A stretch of DNA of 5,674 nt from contig SKZC01000328.1 of assembly GCA_007127575.1 (NCBI GenBank), forward strand, positions 1 to 5,674, written 5' to 3'. Source of the stretch: Gemmatimonadota bacterium (GTDB taxonomy: Bacteria > Gemmatimonadota > Gemmatimonadetes > Longimicrobiales > Gaopeijiaceae). Shown here in pieces: positions 5,645-5,674 of the stretch. Within the stretch, counting starts at the first letter, position 1, and every line of letters begins with the position of its first letter. The notes beneath the pieces were generated by a model. The model made no database searches, was not told where the DNA came from, and worked only from the letters and a program-made list of their open reading frames with translations. The position numbers and the translations under genes are program-made.

Positions 5645-5674
5645 AAAACGGGGCTGGCGTCCCGTGGGACGCCA
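5645..5674. terminator. Probable factor-independent terminator, cut by the right edge
   Basis: Bases 5655-5663 (TGGCGTCCC) and 5666-5674 (GGGACGCCA) are a perfect 9-bp inverted repeat around a 2-base centre. On the left it is preceded by AAAA (5645-5648) and CGGGGC (5649-5654). On the minus strand this reads as the right arm of a stem followed by GCCCCG and TTTT. If the sequence beyond the window continues with GCCCCG and T residues, the stem would be 15 bp and the element would work in both directions. It would end a leftward transcript arriving from outside and insulate the pterin unit. The 2-base loop would in practice open to 4 or more bases. Confidence 0.6.

Overview
The window is a high-GC bacterial segment in which every credible gene lies on the minus strand, so the transcript reads from the right end to the left end. 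Eight protein genes are packed with short gaps or overlaps: 27 bp, a 1-base TGATG overlap, 64 bp, about 14 bp, 115 bp, a 35-base overlap and 82 bp in transcription order. Most have Shine-Dalgarno sequences of the GGAGG type. No RNA gene, insertion sequence, CRISPR array or integrase is visible. The organism cannot be named from sequence alone. GC content, codon use and gene styles fit a GC-rich Gram-negative-like lineage, and Gemmatimonadota or a relative is a low-confidence guess.

The right half (about 3235-5538) is a pterin-synthesis cassette. First comes a 6-pyruvoyl-tetrahydropterin synthase homologue with the C-x5-HGH active-site signature. It is followed by GTP cyclohydrolase I (folE), a short-chain dehydrogenase/reductase translationally coupled to folE, and a second synthase paralogue with a CExxHGH signature. 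GTP cyclohydrolase I, then PTPS, then an SDR of the sepiapterin reductase type, is the order of chemistry in tetrahydrobiopterin synthesis. The second paralogue carries the mixed Cys/Glu signature linked to queuosine and folate branches. The cassette may therefore feed dihydroneopterin triphosphate into more than one branch. Assigning the SDR to this pathway is inference from context.

The left half (1-3220) continues in the same direction. It holds a Trm112-like zinc-ribbon protein fused to a degenerate methyltransferase-like domain, a small three-repeat TPR protein, an OsmC-family thiol protein, and the first 512 residues of a long-chain fatty acyl-CoA synthetase that runs off the left edge. 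None of these four has an obvious role in pterin synthesis, so they may simply share a housekeeping transcription unit.

At the far right, 5645-5674 is a strong inverted repeat next to an A-tract. It looks like a truncated factor-independent terminator separating this unit from whatever lies beyond. The roughly 100 bases between it and the first gene should hold the promoter, but no convincing hexamer pair is visible. There is no gene-free stretch longer than about 140 bp.
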